Assembly: GCA_963789215.1 (NCBI GenBank)
Contig: CAWBJY010000002.1
Location: forward strand, 620,001-684,000
From: Phormidesmis sp963789215
Lineage (GTDB): Bacteria; Cyanobacteriota; Cyanobacteriia; Phormidesmidales; Phormidesmidaceae
Direction: 5' to 3'
Length of the DNA: 64,000 bases
Shown here: one piece after another, positions 42,751 through 52,020 of the stretch
How positions within the stretch are numbered: position 1 is the stretch's first letter
Layout: every line of letters begins with the position of its first letter
Notes under the pieces: generated by a model
Told to the model about the DNA's origin: nothing
The model's input: only the letters and a program-made list of their open reading frames with translations
The model's database searches: none
Translations under genes and position numbers: made by a program

Positions 42751-43983
42751 ATGAAAGTTGGTTTGCAATGGGCCTTTAGTGATGCTCACCTGCCTACGAG
42801 TCAATCCAATAGCCAGCGACAGCTTTCAGTGTCGGTATCGGCAGAAGGAGAAGGGTCTCAAGCGCCTTTAAATCTTTGCTTTGTGCTAGATCGCAGTGGT
42901 TCTATGGCAGGAACGCCACTGAAGACGGTAAAGGCTGCGGCACACAGAATTATTGACCGGCTGACGGGGCGCGATCGCATTTCCATCATCGCCTTCGATC
43001 ACAAGGCTCAAATCCTGGTAGAAAATCAGCTTGCGACTGACTTAGAAAGCATCAAACGCCAGATCGACGGTCTTAGAGCGGGTGGCGGCACCTGCATTGA
43101 CGATGGCTTAAAGCTGGGAATCTCGGAGCTAGCTAAGGAGAAAGACGACTATGTTTCTCAGCTACTGCTGTTGACCGACGGTGAGAACGAGCATGGAGAT
43201 AATGCTAGGGCGATGAAGCTGGCGGATGTGGCAACCGGCTATAACCTGACGGTGAGCACATTAGGCTTCGGCGACCATTGGAATCAGGACGTTCTAGAGC
43301 AGATTGCCGATGCCGGAGGCGGATCGCTTAGCTATATTCAACATGCGGAAGAGGCGATCGCAACATTTGGCCGTCTCTTTACGCGGATGCAATCTGTCAG
43401 CCTCACCAATGCATTCCTCAACGTTGAGCTAGCCGACGGCACCCGTTTAGCTGATCTCAAGCCCGTTGCTCAAGTCGCCCCAGAAACCGTCGAGCTACCG
43501 ATTGTCCAAGAAGGCAACCAGGCAATGATCCGGCTAGGTGATTTAATGAAAGATCAGCCTCGGGTGATTTTGCTCAATCTATATATTCCTCAGCTTGCAG
43601 CGGGTACAGCAACGGTAGGCAAATTACAGATAACCTACGACGATCCGGCAATCGGGTTAACTGGCCAAACTTCTGAGGCTGTGCCCATTGAGATTGCGGC
43701 AATGGATGACTATGCGCCAAAAGAAGATGCGGGCGTACAGCAGAATATTTTGGCACTAGCAAAGTACCGGCAAACGCAAATTGCTGAGGATAAGCTGAAG
43801 GCGGGCGATCGCCAGGGTGCGGTAACGATGCTGCAATCGGCGGCGAATACTGCGATTCAGATGGGTGATACCAACGCGGCAACGGTGCTGCAAGAGAATG
43901 CGACTCAGCTGCAGGCAGGGAAAGAGCTTTCGGAGCGCGATCGCAAAAAGACCCGAATTGTTTCTAAAACGCAGCTTCAGTAA
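42751..43983 (+). CDS. von Willebrand factor A domain protein
   Basis: 410 residues. The VWA domain (about 38-210) has a complete metal-ion-dependent adhesion site: DRSGSM (Asp47, Ser49, Ser51), a Thr in GGGTCIDDGL and LLLTDGEN. Residues after 220 (about 230-400) form a beta-rich region and a helical tail with Gln/Ala repeats. No signal peptide is seen, so it is likely cytoplasmic and a protein-binding factor. TGGAGA precedes the ATG. It is divergent from the clp cluster. Confidence 0.9.
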   Translation: MKVGLQWAFSDAHLPTSQSNSQRQLSVSVSAEGEGSQAPLNLCFVLDRSGSMAGTPLKTVKAAAHRIIDRLTGRDRISIIAFDHKAQILVENQLATDLESIKRQIDGLRAGGGTCIDDGLKLGISELAKEKDDYVSQLLLLTDGENEHGDNARAMKLADVATGYNLTVSTLGFGDHWNQDVLEQIADAGGGSLSYIQHAEEAIATFGRLFTRMQSVSLTNAFLNVELADGTRLADLKPVAQVAPETVELPIVQEGNQAMIRLGDLMKDQPRVILLNLYIPQLAAGTATVGKLQITYDDPAIGLTGQTSEAVPIEIAAMDDYAPKEDAGVQQNILALAKYRQTQIAEDKLKAGDRQGAVTMLQSAANTAIQMGDTNAATVLQENATQLQAGKELSERDRKKTRIVSKTQLQ

Positions 43984-43995
43984 TCAATCTTTAGT

Positions 43996-44027
43996 CTCAA
44001 TTAAATCTGCCCTCAATTAAATCTGCC
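43996..44027 (+). repeat. Two perfect tandem 16-bp repeats
   Basis: CTCAATTAAATCTGCC occurs at 43996-44011 and again at 44012-44027 just after the VWA gene. A GC-rich inverted element (AGGGCC with GGCCCT, about 44037-44074) follows and may end the VWA transcript. Confidence 0.6.
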
Positions 44028-44132
44028 AATTGTCGGAGGGCCCATACCCCGCACGGGCACCTTTGGCCCTATCCTATCGGTGTACATTCACTGGCCCCGG
44101 CGGCAATCTAATTGAGGTAGCCAATTCCCTAA

Positions 44133-45179
44133 ATGCAGATTCACATTGAGCCTTTTACCGTGCACAAGCGCGTACCGCTGACGATTAGCCGAGGCACTAG
44201 CGCAGGCTCTACAAATCTCTGGGTTCGCATTGAAGCCGATGGCATCGAAGGCTGGGGTGAAGCTTCTCCGTTTGCGATTGGATCGTCTGCTCCCCAAACG
44301 ACTGAGGAGATATCTCGCGATTTATCGGCGCTGGTGCCGATTCTGTCTTCGCTACATCCGATTCAGCGGCAAATCATTGAGTCCCGGTTATCGGGTTTAT
44401 CTATTTGTTCTGCGGCTCAAGCCGCAATAGACGTGGCTCTGCACGATTGGATGGGCAAGTGCTTTGGCTTACCGCTCTGGCAGCTATGGGGGTTAGAGCT
44501 GCAGCGCATTGGGCCAACGGCGGTGACTGTGGGCTTAAGTACACCAGAGGGTGCGGTCGATCGGCTAAACAAATGGTGCGATCAGCAGCAGGTGAACTCG
44601 GTAAAAATCAAATTGGGCAGCCCAGAAGGGATTGAAATTGATAAAAAGATGTTTGCTGCACTACTGCCTGAAGTGCCCACGGGCGCTAAGGTGAGCGTAG
44701 ATGCAAATGGGGGCTGGGGGTTAGAAGATGCGATCGCGATGTCCTACTGGCTCTCCGAACGCGGCGTTGTTTATATAGAACAGCCGCTAGCCGTCGAAAA
44801 CGACAAATTGTTGCCTAATCTGTACGGTCAGTCGCCACTGCCGATCTACGTAGATGAGAGCTGCTTTGTTAGTTCAGACATTCCGCCGTTAGCGCACTGT
44901 GTGCATGGCATTAATATTAAGCTGATGAAATCGGGCGGACTAGGTGAGGCGATGCGAATGATTCATACGGCTAGAGCTTGCGGACTCAAGGTAATGTTTG
45001 GCTGCTATTCAGATAGTGCGATTTCTAACACCGCGCTGGCTCATCTCTCGCCGCTAGCCGACCATCTCGACTTAGACAGCCACTTCAACTTAAAGGACGA
45101 TCCGTTCTCTGGCGCGCAGCTTAAGCATGGCTGTTTGGTGCCCAATGCCCAACCTGGACTTGGACTTTCTCATGCTTGA
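44133..45179 (+). CDS. Enolase-superfamily epimerase/racemase (dipeptide epimerase-like, DgcA-like)
   Basis: 348 residues. Catalytic residues of the muconate-lactonising subgroup are present: the KxK pair in VKIKLG, metal ligands in VDANGGW, YIEQPL and YVDES, and the opposite Lys in NIKLMKSGG. The family includes L-Ala-D/L-Glu epimerases and DgcA, an N-acetyl-D-glutamate racemase. The stop overlaps the start of a DUF1611 gene by 8 bases; that partner corresponds to DgcN. The pair points to D-glutamate or muropeptide recycling. The specific substrate is inference. Confidence 0.88.
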   Translation: MQIHIEPFTVHKRVPLTISRGTSAGSTNLWVRIEADGIEGWGEASPFAIGSSAPQTTEEISRDLSALVPILSSLHPIQRQIIESRLSGLSICSAAQAAIDVALHDWMGKCFGLPLWQLWGLELQRIGPTAVTVGLSTPEGAVDRLNKWCDQQQVNSVKIKLGSPEGIEIDKKMFAALLPEVPTGAKVSVDANGGWGLEDAIAMSYWLSERGVVYIEQPLAVENDKLLPNLYGQSPLPIYVDESCFVSSDIPPLAHCVHGINIKLMKSGGLGEAMRMIHTARACGLKVMFGCYSDSAISNTALAHLSPLADHLDLDSHFNLKDDPFSGAQLKHGCLVPNAQPGLGLSHA

Positions 45180-46209
45180 CCCTAGCGATCGCATTGCCAT
45201 TTTGATGCACGAAGGCTTAAAAGGGCCGAAGGGCAAAACGGGTATTTCCTTATTGCGCTATAGCCAAAATCCGATCGTAGCGGTAGTTGATGAGTCGGCA
45301 GTCGGCGAATCGGTTCTGGAGGCAACGGGTATTGATAAATCCATTCCGGTAGTGGCTTCGCTGCAAGATGCGCTCGCGATGAACCCGACGGTATTAGCGA
45401 TTGGACTTGCCCCTTCGGGTGGGCAGCTGCCAGAGCCTTGGTATGCGGAGGTAAAGCAGGCTGTAAAAGCAGGACTGTCTGTGATGAATGGCCTGCATAC
45501 GCAGATGAATTTAGACCCTGAGATTGCGGGAAACATTCGGCCCGGCCAGTGGGTTTGGGATATGCGCCAAGAGCCAGAGGGCCTAAGTGTGGGCAGTGGA
45601 AAGGCGATGGGGCTAAAGTGCGATCGCGTTCTTACCGTTGGAACCGATATGGCGGTCGGTAAAATGTCTACTAGTATCGAACTCAACCGAGCTAGCCAGG
45701 CCAAAGGGCTGCGCTCTAAGCTGATTGCCACCGGGCAAACAGGCCTAATGCTAGGTGAAGACGGCGTTCCGCTAGATGCTATTCGTGTAGATTACGCCTC
45801 TGGTGCGATCGAACAATGTCTAATGCGTTTTGGCGATAACCACGACGTTCTTTTTGTAGAAGGTCAGGGTTCTTTTTTCAATCCGGCTTCTACCGCAACC
45901 TTGCCCTTGCTCAGAGGAAGTCAGCCAACGCACTTAGTGTTGGTGCATAAAGCTACGCTGACGCACATTATGAATTCAGATTTTGAGATTCCGCCTTTGT
46001 CAAACGTGGTGGAATTGTACGAGGCGATCGCGTCAGCAGCCGGTACGTTTACGCCCGCTAAGGTCGCCGGAATTGCGTTGAATACGTTTGGATTAGACGA
46101 AAAGGAGGCTCGAAGCGCGATCGCAACAGCTTCTTATGAAACCGGTCTGCCCTGTACCGACGTGGTACGGTTTGGCGCTGAGCCTTTATTGACTAATATT
46201 CTTGGCTAA
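45172..46209 (+). CDS. DUF1611 family protein (DgcN-like N-acetyltransferase)
   Basis: 345 residues from the ATG at 45172; an ATG at 45127 would overlap the preceding gene by 53 bases. An N-terminal Rossmann-like half (IAILMHEGLKGPKGKTGISL) is followed by a P-loop-like half, LTVGTDMAVGKMSTSIEL, then LFVEGQGSFFNPAST. Database names such as NAD-dependent epimerase are unreliable; DgcN, a D-glutamate N-acetyltransferase, is in this family. It is coupled to the DgcA-like gene by an 8-base overlap. It converges on infA with only 39 bases between stops. Confidence 0.85.
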   Translation: MLDPSDRIAILMHEGLKGPKGKTGISLLRYSQNPIVAVVDESAVGESVLEATGIDKSIPVVASLQDALAMNPTVLAIGLAPSGGQLPEPWYAEVKQAVKAGLSVMNGLHTQMNLDPEIAGNIRPGQWVWDMRQEPEGLSVGSGKAMGLKCDRVLTVGTDMAVGKMSTSIELNRASQAKGLRSKLIATGQTGLMLGEDGVPLDAIRVDYASGAIEQCLMRFGDNHDVLFVEGQGSFFNPASTATLPLLRGSQPTHLVLVHKATLTHIMNSDFEIPPLSNVVELYEAIASAAGTFTPAKVAGIALNTFGLDEKEARSAIATASYETGLPCTDVVRFGAEPLLTNILG

Positions 46210-46248
46210 TCTAAAACTGCTTTAGCTCTCTCGACAGCAGTACCTAGA

Positions 46249-46476
46249 TTAGCGCTGCTTCTTTAGGCGATAGGTGATGCGGCCCTTGGTCAGGTCGTAT
46301 GGAGTCAGCTCTACTTTGACGCGATCGCCCGGCAAAATTTTGATGTAGTTCCGGCGAATCTTCCCCGAGATGTGGGCCAATACGTTAAATCCATTATCTA
46401 GGTCAACGCGAAACATGGCGTTTGGCAACGATTCGGTAATCGTGCCTTCCATTTCAATTAAATCTTGTTTAGACAA
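46249..46476 (-). CDS. infA: Translation initiation factor IF-1
   Basis: 75 residues, OB-fold: DLIEMEGTITESLPNAMFRV, GKIRRNYIKILPGDRVKVEL, KGRITYR. It binds the 30S A site. The start is a TTG at 46476: the family N-terminus (M)SKQDLIEMEG is matched only from here, and GAGGAA lies eight bases upstream. It ends the leftward ribosomal operon; in most cyanobacteria rpmJ would follow, but here rpmJ lies at 63332 on the other strand. Confidence 0.97.
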   Translation of the reverse strand: MSKQDLIEMEGTITESLPNAMFRVDLDNGFNVLAHISGKIRRNYIKILPGDRVKVELTPYDLTKGRITYRLKKQR

Positions 46477-46633
46477 ACTAGCAGTTCCTCTTTTTCAGGT
46501 GTATATATAGCTACTCAATAGGGTAGCAAATCATCGAAGCATTCTATTACACGGAAATCCGTACAGCTATAGACTTCAAGTTAGCTCTAACAGCACAGGC
46601 ACGGGCTGCCTTGACTCTTACTTTCTAGTTCTT

Positions 46634-47206
46634 CTACTTTCTGGTCTTCACTTCACACTGTACAAACTGCTGAAGCGCTTCAGTTACCAGTTTCATCTCC
46701 TGATTGCCATCTACAGAGCGCAGTTGTCCACTGCCCTTATAAAGATCAATCAACGGCTCAGTTTGCTCACGATAAACATCTAGCCGGTTGCGAATGACTT
46801 CTTCCTTGTCATCTGCTCTGCCTCGGCTAAGCATCCGAGTTACTAACTCATCGTCAGGTACTTCTAAATTAACTACGACATCGCAAGTCTGACCAATTTC
46901 GTCGAGCAGCTTGTTCAAGAACTCCGCCTGCTCGACGTTTCGAGGGAACCCATCTAATAACCAGCCGGTTGCCGTATCATCCTCTCCTAGTCGCTCGCGA
47001 ATTAGATCAAGAATTAGGTCGTCGGGTACTAGCTCGCCTGCGCTCATGTAGCCTTCCGCCTTCTGCCCTAGCTCCGTTTTTGCTTTAACGGCAGCTCGCA
47101 AAATGTCACCAGTGGAGATATGAGGTACGTCGCACATCCCAGAAAGCGCTTTTGCCTGAGTGCCTTTACCAGCTCCTGGGGGCCCTAAAAAGATGAGTCT
47201 TGTCAT
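46634..47206 (-). CDS. adk: Adenylate kinase (short form)
   Basis: 190 residues, short type without an extended or zinc-binding LID. P-loop FLGPPGAGKGTQA, AMP site ISTGDILRAAV and DGFPRNVEQAE, LID LSRGRADDKEEVIRNRLDVY. It equilibrates ATP, ADP and AMP. Its ATG overlaps the secY stop in TAATG, so it is translationally coupled. Confidence 0.97.
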   Translation of the reverse strand: MTRLIFLGPPGAGKGTQAKALSGMCDVPHISTGDILRAAVKAKTELGQKAEGYMSAGELVPDDLILDLIRERLGEDDTATGWLLDGFPRNVEQAEFLNKLLDEIGQTCDVVVNLEVPDDELVTRMLSRGRADDKEEVIRNRLDVYREQTEPLIDLYKGSGQLRSVDGNQEMKLVTEALQQFVQCEVKTRK

Positions 47207-48513
47207 TACTGCTTCACCATGCCTTCGTAGCGCTGAGAGATTACATAGGTCTGAATCTGCTTAGCGGTGTCGATGGCTACGCCGACCAAAATCAGTAGCG
47301 AAGTTGCACCAAACCCCTGAAAAGTGCTGACGCGAGTGGCACTTTCTACTAACACAGGGATAATCGCGACCATGCCAAGAAAAATAGCGCCTAGGAAGGT
47401 GAGTCTGTTGAGCACCTTACTAATGTAATCAGTCGTCGCTCGTCCCGGCCGAATACCTGGAATACTGGCACCCATCTTTTTCAAGTTACGAGACATATCT
47501 TCTGGGTTTACCACCAGAGAAGCATAGAAATAGCTAAAAAAGATAATCATCGTTAAGTAAACAACGATGTACAGCGGTGAAGTAGGGGTGAAGTTTTTAC
47601 CCATGAAGGTCGAGAAGGCGACCGAAGGAACGACTGATATCGCAAAAGTCGGAATAATCAGCATCGAGGATGCAAAAATGATGGGCATTACACCACCTTG
47701 GTTCAGCCTTAGCGGTAGGTAGTTGCTTTTCTCTAGGTAGAGCTTTCGCCCTACCTGACGCCTAGCTGAAACAATCGGAATTCTCCGAGTGCCCTCTTGG
47801 ACGAATACAATACCAATGATAGTCGCAATAAAGACTAGGAGCAGCGTGATGATACCGCCCACGTCTTGTCTATCTCCTGTCTGAGCTAGCGTGACAGTAT
47901 CGCCTAGCACTTTAGGCAGCGACGACACGATATTGAGGAAAATTAGCAGCGAAGCCCCGTTTCCCAGCCCTCGCTCGGTAATCAGCTCGCCTACCCACAT
48001 CACGAACATCGAGCCTGCCGTTAGCGCTAGCACCGTTTCAAACACAAAGACAGGCCCGAAATCGTAGGCAAAGTCTCGCAAGAGAAAGCAGGAGAGCATT
48101 GTGCTTTGTAGAATAGTCCAGCCAAAAGCTACGTAGCGAGTTACCTGCGAGATCTTTCTTCTGCCGGCTTCGCCTTCGTTCTTTTGCAAGTCTTCTAACG
48201 CAGGAATAGCTGCTGTTAGGAGCTGCATAATAATCGAAGCGTTAATAAATGGCAAAATGCCCAGCGCAAAGATGCCTAATAGCGATAGTCCACCGCCGCC
48301 AATGATGTCTAGGAAGCTAAGCGCAGCATTGCCGCTCTGAATCGAGGCTGAGAAGGCCGCCCGGTCTATACCAGGTACTGGAATATAAATTCCTAACCTG
48401 ACTAAGATCAGCAGACCTAATGTGATTAGCAATCGGTTGCGCAACCCAGCAGCTTGAGCCATTTGTAAAAATGTCTCCTGCGCACTGGGTGACTTTCCTT
48501 GACTCACTACCAT
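47206..48513 (-). CDS. secY: Preprotein translocase subunit SecY
   Basis: 435 residues with ten transmembrane helices, forming the channel for secreted and thylakoid proteins. Near the start GIYIPVPGIDR precedes the plug region FLDIIGGGGLSLLGIFALG; FVMWVGELITERGLGNGASL and PLRLNQGGVMPIIFASS are typical loops. Located between rplO and adk as in most bacteria. Confidence 0.98.
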   Translation of the reverse strand: MVVSQGKSPSAQETFLQMAQAAGLRNRLLITLGLLILVRLGIYIPVPGIDRAAFSASIQSGNAALSFLDIIGGGGLSLLGIFALGILPFINASIIMQLLTAAIPALEDLQKNEGEAGRRKISQVTRYVAFGWTILQSTMLSCFLLRDFAYDFGPVFVFETVLALTAGSMFVMWVGELITERGLGNGASLLIFLNIVSSLPKVLGDTVTLAQTGDRQDVGGIITLLLVFIATIIGIVFVQEGTRRIPIVSARRQVGRKLYLEKSNYLPLRLNQGGVMPIIFASSMLIIPTFAISVVPSVAFSTFMGKNFTPTSPLYIVVYLTMIIFFSYFYASLVVNPEDMSRNLKKMGASIPGIRPGRATTDYISKVLNRLTFLGAIFLGMVAIIPVLVESATRVSTFQGFGATSLLILVGVAIDTAKQIQTYVISQRYEGMVKQ

Positions 48514-48674
48514 CTTTTAAAAACCTCTTATAGCGCTTTGCTGGCGCTGCTACCTCTATCTTTGCTCTACTAGTCTAAATCACTAGCTGTGACTCAGGCA
48601 CAGACGCGCCAAAGAAAAGACTGTCTTCGGCGATCGCCTCAAAATACTAGCTGTATTACGACTGCTTATAAGAG

Positions 48675-49118
48675 CTATGCGACTTCGCAGCTACCACCTG
48701 CTGCTTCAATTTTCTCTTTAGCAGACTTGGTAAACGCCGCTGCTGTAACATTGAGCGCATTGGAGATCTCTCCATCGCCCAAAATCTTCAAAGGCCCGTC
48801 GTTAGAAGTCACGATACCGGCTTCTAGCAACGACGCCATATTGACATCGGTATTTGCAGCCAAATCGGCAAGGTCCTTCACGTTGATAACTGTGTATACC
48901 TTTTGATTGACCAGCGTAAAGTGCTTGAGCTTAGGAACTCGGCGGTACAAAGGCATCTGACCACCTTCAAAACCAGGGCGAGTGCCACTACCCGATCGGG
49001 ATTTTTGGCCGCGCATACCAAATCCACAGCTAGCACCTTGTCCAGCCGCAATGCCTCGGCCTTTGCGCGTCTTACGCTTTTTCGAACCCGCTTTGGGCTT
49101 CGCATCTTCTAGTCTCAT
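48675..49118 (-). CDS. rplO: 50S ribosomal protein L15
   Basis: 147 residues from MRLEDAKPKAGSKKRKTRKG; an upstream TTG-type extension in the frame is rejected. GRGIAAGQGASCGFGMRGQK is the typical glycine-rich N-terminus; GFEGGQMPLYRRVPKLKHF follows. No rpmD (L30) precedes it, as expected in cyanobacteria. AGGA lies about ten bases before the ATG. Confidence 0.97.
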   Translation of the reverse strand: MRLEDAKPKAGSKKRKTRKGRGIAAGQGASCGFGMRGQKSRSGSGTRPGFEGGQMPLYRRVPKLKHFTLVNQKVYTVINVKDLADLAANTDVNMASLLEAGIVTSNDGPLKILGDGEISNALNVTAAAFTKSAKEKIEAAGGSCEVA

Positions 49119-49256
49119 CTTAGGGGTTTCCTTTTGTAGGCGACGCATTGCGCTGCGTCTGATCTAGTTATATAAGCTGTGCGACGCATCGCCTGCGTCA
49201 AGGATTCTAATGCCTATTTGATGTCAGAAATATAAGCATCAGATAGGCAATTTAGA

Positions 49257-49796
49257 CTAAGCGTATAGCTTTTCAAGTGGAATGCCGCGCTCTTCAGCTA
49301 CGTTAGAAAGCGTTCTCAGTGACTCTAACGCTTCTGCCGCCGCGCGAGCATTATTCAAAGGATTATCAGAACCAAGTTGCTTGGCTAGGATGTTGCGGAT
49401 ACCGGCTAACTCCAGTACGATTCGCACTGCGCCACCGGCAATTACGCCCGTACCTGGAGCAGCTGGTCTCATAAAGACTCTAGCACCACCCGCTCGGCCC
49501 GTAGAAGGATGAGGAATGGAGTAAGCCTTGTTCAAAGGAACTTCGACTAGGTGCTTTTTGCCATCGGCAACGCCTTTTTTAACCGCGCCTATTACGTCAC
49601 TGGCTTTACCGACGCCGACGCCAACCTGACCTTTCTCGTTGCCGACAACCACAATGGCTCGGAAGCTGAGCTTTTTACCACCCTTTACTACCTTGGTTAC
49701 GCGGCGAATTTGAACGACGCGCTCCTGCCATTCGGAGTCTTTCTCCTTATTCCTGCCTTTACCTTTTTTACCACCACGGTCGTTACGGTCTGCCAT
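49257..49796 (-). CDS. rpsE: 30S ribosomal protein S5
   Basis: 179 residues. The basic N-terminal extension (GGKKGKGRNKEKDSEWQERV) leads into the S5 double-stranded-RNA-like domain, RVTKVVKGGKKLSFRAIVVV, and GTGVIAGGAVRIVLELAGI. Part of the ribosomal fidelity centre with S4 and S12. Between rplR and rplO in the standard order. Confidence 0.98.
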   Translation of the reverse strand: MADRNDRGGKKGKGRNKEKDSEWQERVVQIRRVTKVVKGGKKLSFRAIVVVGNEKGQVGVGVGKASDVIGAVKKGVADGKKHLVEVPLNKAYSIPHPSTGRAGGARVFMRPAAPGTGVIAGGAVRIVLELAGIRNILAKQLGSDNPLNNARAAAEALESLRTLSNVAEERGIPLEKLYA

Positions 49797-49913
49797 TTGT
49801 GTTTAGCCTTTAGTGTTCGGCGCTAGAAGTACTGCTTTGTATGCTGTTTTGGACTGTTCTAGAGAGCTGCTATTGTCTGTTACTAGTAACAGAGATTGAT
49901 AACAGAGCCTGTT

Positions 49914-50270
49914 CTAAAACTTGAGTCCGCCTTCACGAGCCGCATCAGCTAAAGCCGCTACCCGACCGTGATAGAGATTGCCGCCTCTGTCAAAGACGAC
50001 CTGTGAAATGTTCTTACTCTTTGCTCGCTCTGCAATTAGTTTACCAACTGCTGCGGCTGCTTCCGAGTTAGACCCGACGCTGACGCCTGCGTCCTTGTCT
50101 AGCGTAGAGGCAGCGGCGAGCGTTGTATGCTCAGTGTCATCAATAACTTGAGCGTAGATGTGCTGATTAGACCGAAAGATTGCGAGTCTAGGTCGTTCTG
50201 TCGTGCCTTTTACCCGACGACGAACGCGCGAATGGCGGCGGCGGGTAGATTCTTTACGAGTTGCTTTCAT
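49914..50270 (-). CDS. rplR: 50S ribosomal protein L18
   Basis: 118 residues, normal length. Basic start MKATRKESTRRRHSRVRRRV, then RPRLAIFRSNQHIYAQVIDD and VVFDRGGNLYHGRVAALADA. It binds 5S rRNA. Between rplF and rpsE. Confidence 0.98.
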   Translation of the reverse strand: MKATRKESTRRRHSRVRRRVKGTTERPRLAIFRSNQHIYAQVIDDTEHTTLAAASTLDKDAGVSVGSNSEAAAAVGKLIAERAKSKNISQVVFDRGGNLYHGRVAALADAAREGGLKF

Positions 50271-50296
50271 GATTTTTGCTCTACTTTAAGCCCTAC

Positions 50297-50833
50297 CTAT
50301 TTACCTGCCTTACCGGCCTTACGTCTGACTTGCTCGCCCGCGTAGCGGACACCTTTGCCTTTATAAGGTTCGGGGGGTCTAGCCGCGCGGACGGTCGCAG
50401 CGGTGTTACCGACTAGCGCTTTGTCGATACCAGTTACGGTCACGTTGGTGTTGCCTTCTACCGCAAATTGAATGCCCGCAGGGGGTTCAAACTCAACGGG
50501 GTGACTGTACCCTAGTGCCATTACTAGCTTTTGACCCTGAAGCGAGGCTCTATAGCCTACTCCTTGAATCTCCAGCTTTTTCTGATAGCCGTTGGAGACG
50601 CCTTCTACCATATTGGCAATTAGGGTACGGACTAAGCCGTGCCGCTGTCTGGCGTTGCGAGATTCGTTGCGGCGAGTCACGACGATTTCTTCGCCTTCCT
50701 GCTCGAACTTAATCTCGGCAGGCAATTCCTGCGTGAGTTCTCCTTTTGGCCCCTTCACCGTAACGCTTTGCCCATCGATGTTGATGGTGACCGCTTTGGG
50801 AATGGGGATCGGCTGTTTGCCAATTCTAGACAT
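50297..50833 (-). CDS. rplF: 50S ribosomal protein L6
   Basis: 178 residues. MSRIGKQPIPIPKAVTINID at the start, GYRASLQGQKLVMALGYSHP centrally, and the C-terminal PPEPYKGKGVRYAGEQVRRK. It lies near the sarcin-ricin loop. Standard position between rpsH and rplR. Confidence 0.98.
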   Translation of the reverse strand: MSRIGKQPIPIPKAVTINIDGQSVTVKGPKGELTQELPAEIKFEQEGEEIVVTRRNESRNARQRHGLVRTLIANMVEGVSNGYQKKLEIQGVGYRASLQGQKLVMALGYSHPVEFEPPAGIQFAVEGNTNVTVTGIDKALVGNTAATVRAARPPEPYKGKGVRYAGEQVRRKAGKAGK

Positions 50834-50952
50834 TTTACTTCTCCTGCATGGACGGGATGAAAACGGGTGTTTCTTGTCTTTAAACGGTGCTTTTGCACTG
50901 CTGCTTTCACACTGCTTAGGCTAAATCGTTCAATTGACACTAAGTGTCAGAT

Positions 50953-51354
50953 TTAGTAGATATAGCAAAGGACTTCTCCGCCAATGCCCTGACGACGAGC
51001 ATCTCGGTCGGTCATGACGCCGCTGGAGGTTGAAATGATAGCAATACCGATGCCGCCTAGTACGCGGGGTAGCTCTTTGCGGTTGGAGTATACGCGCAGA
51101 CCTGGCTTGCTGACGCGGGTTAGGTTGCGAATAATGGGCTGACGCTGTTTGCCCTTGTACTTCAACGTGAGAGTGATTTTGCGCTCCATACCATCGCCGC
51201 CGTCTTCAGATTCGGCCACAAAGCCTTCCTCTTTAAGTACGATAGCGATGCTGCGAGTCATCTTAGTAGACGGAATGTCAACTGTTTGGTGACGCGCTAG
51301 GTTAGCGTTCCGGATGCGCGTCAGCATGTCTGAAATCGTGTCGTTAGACGCCAT
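50953..51354 (-). CDS. rpsH: 30S ribosomal protein S8
   Basis: 133 residues. DMLTRIRNANLARHQTVDIP at the start and STSSGVMTDRDARRQGIGGE at the end, which contains the family signature. It binds 16S rRNA helix 21. It directly follows rplE; rpsN (S14) is absent here, as usual for cyanobacteria. Confidence 0.98.
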   Translation of the reverse strand: MASNDTISDMLTRIRNANLARHQTVDIPSTKMTRSIAIVLKEEGFVAESEDGGDGMERKITLTLKYKGKQRQPIIRNLTRVSKPGLRVYSNRKELPRVLGGIGIAIISTSSGVMTDRDARRQGIGGEVLCYIY

Positions 51355-51387
51355 AGTCCTCTTGTTTGCTAATGCCTTTGCTAGTCC

Positions 51388-51933
51388 TTAACTTTCTCTA
51401 AATGGCATACCCAATGCCTTAAGCAGTGCTCTGCCTTCTTCGTCAGTGTTGGCGGTAGTGACAATGGTGATGTCCATACCACGAATTTGATCAACGCTGT
51501 CGTACTCTACTTCTGGGAAGATTAGCTGCTCGCGCAGACCCAGGGTGTAGTTGCCACGTCCGTCGAAGCTGCGAGGGCTAACGCCTCGAAAATCGCGGAT
51601 GCGGGGGAGGGTTAAATTAATTAGGCGGTTCGTGAAGGCGTACATGCGAGCCGAACGAAGCGTGACTTTCACGCCGACGGGCATTCCTTCTCGAATCTTA
51701 AAGCCTGCGATCGCGCGCTTAGCTCTAGTAACTACCGGACGTTGCCCGGTAATCATGGCCAGTTCGCTAATAGAAGATTCCAAAGCTTTTGCGTTTTGAG
51801 ACGCTTCTCCTAGACCACGGTTAACCGTGACCTTGGCGAGCTTAGGAATTTCGTGAGGGTTGCTGTAGCCAAACTCTTCTTTGAGTTTAGGAACAACCTT
51901 CTCTTGATAAAGGGTCTTGAGTGAGTCGGCCAT
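51388..51933 (-). CDS. rplE: 50S ribosomal protein L5
   Basis: 181 residues. LYQEKVVPKLKEEFGYSNPH, RKSLE-less cyanobacterial variant with TGQRPVVTRAKRAIAGFKIR, then RIRDFRGVSPRSFDGRGNYT. It binds 5S rRNA and contacts tRNA in the P site. Standard order after rplX. Confidence 0.98.
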   Translation of the reverse strand: MADSLKTLYQEKVVPKLKEEFGYSNPHEIPKLAKVTVNRGLGEASQNAKALESSISELAMITGQRPVVTRAKRAIAGFKIREGMPVGVKVTLRSARMYAFTNRLINLTLPRIRDFRGVSPRSFDGRGNYTLGLREQLIFPEVEYDSVDQIRGMDITIVTTANTDEEGRALLKALGMPFRES

Positions 51934-52020
51934 TGTTTCCTTTTGAAAGATGTTTCCCTGGGCTTGGTCAGGGGATGGACGGGACGTTATCTGGTCAGAT
52001 AACTTTTTAACCTAGACAAC

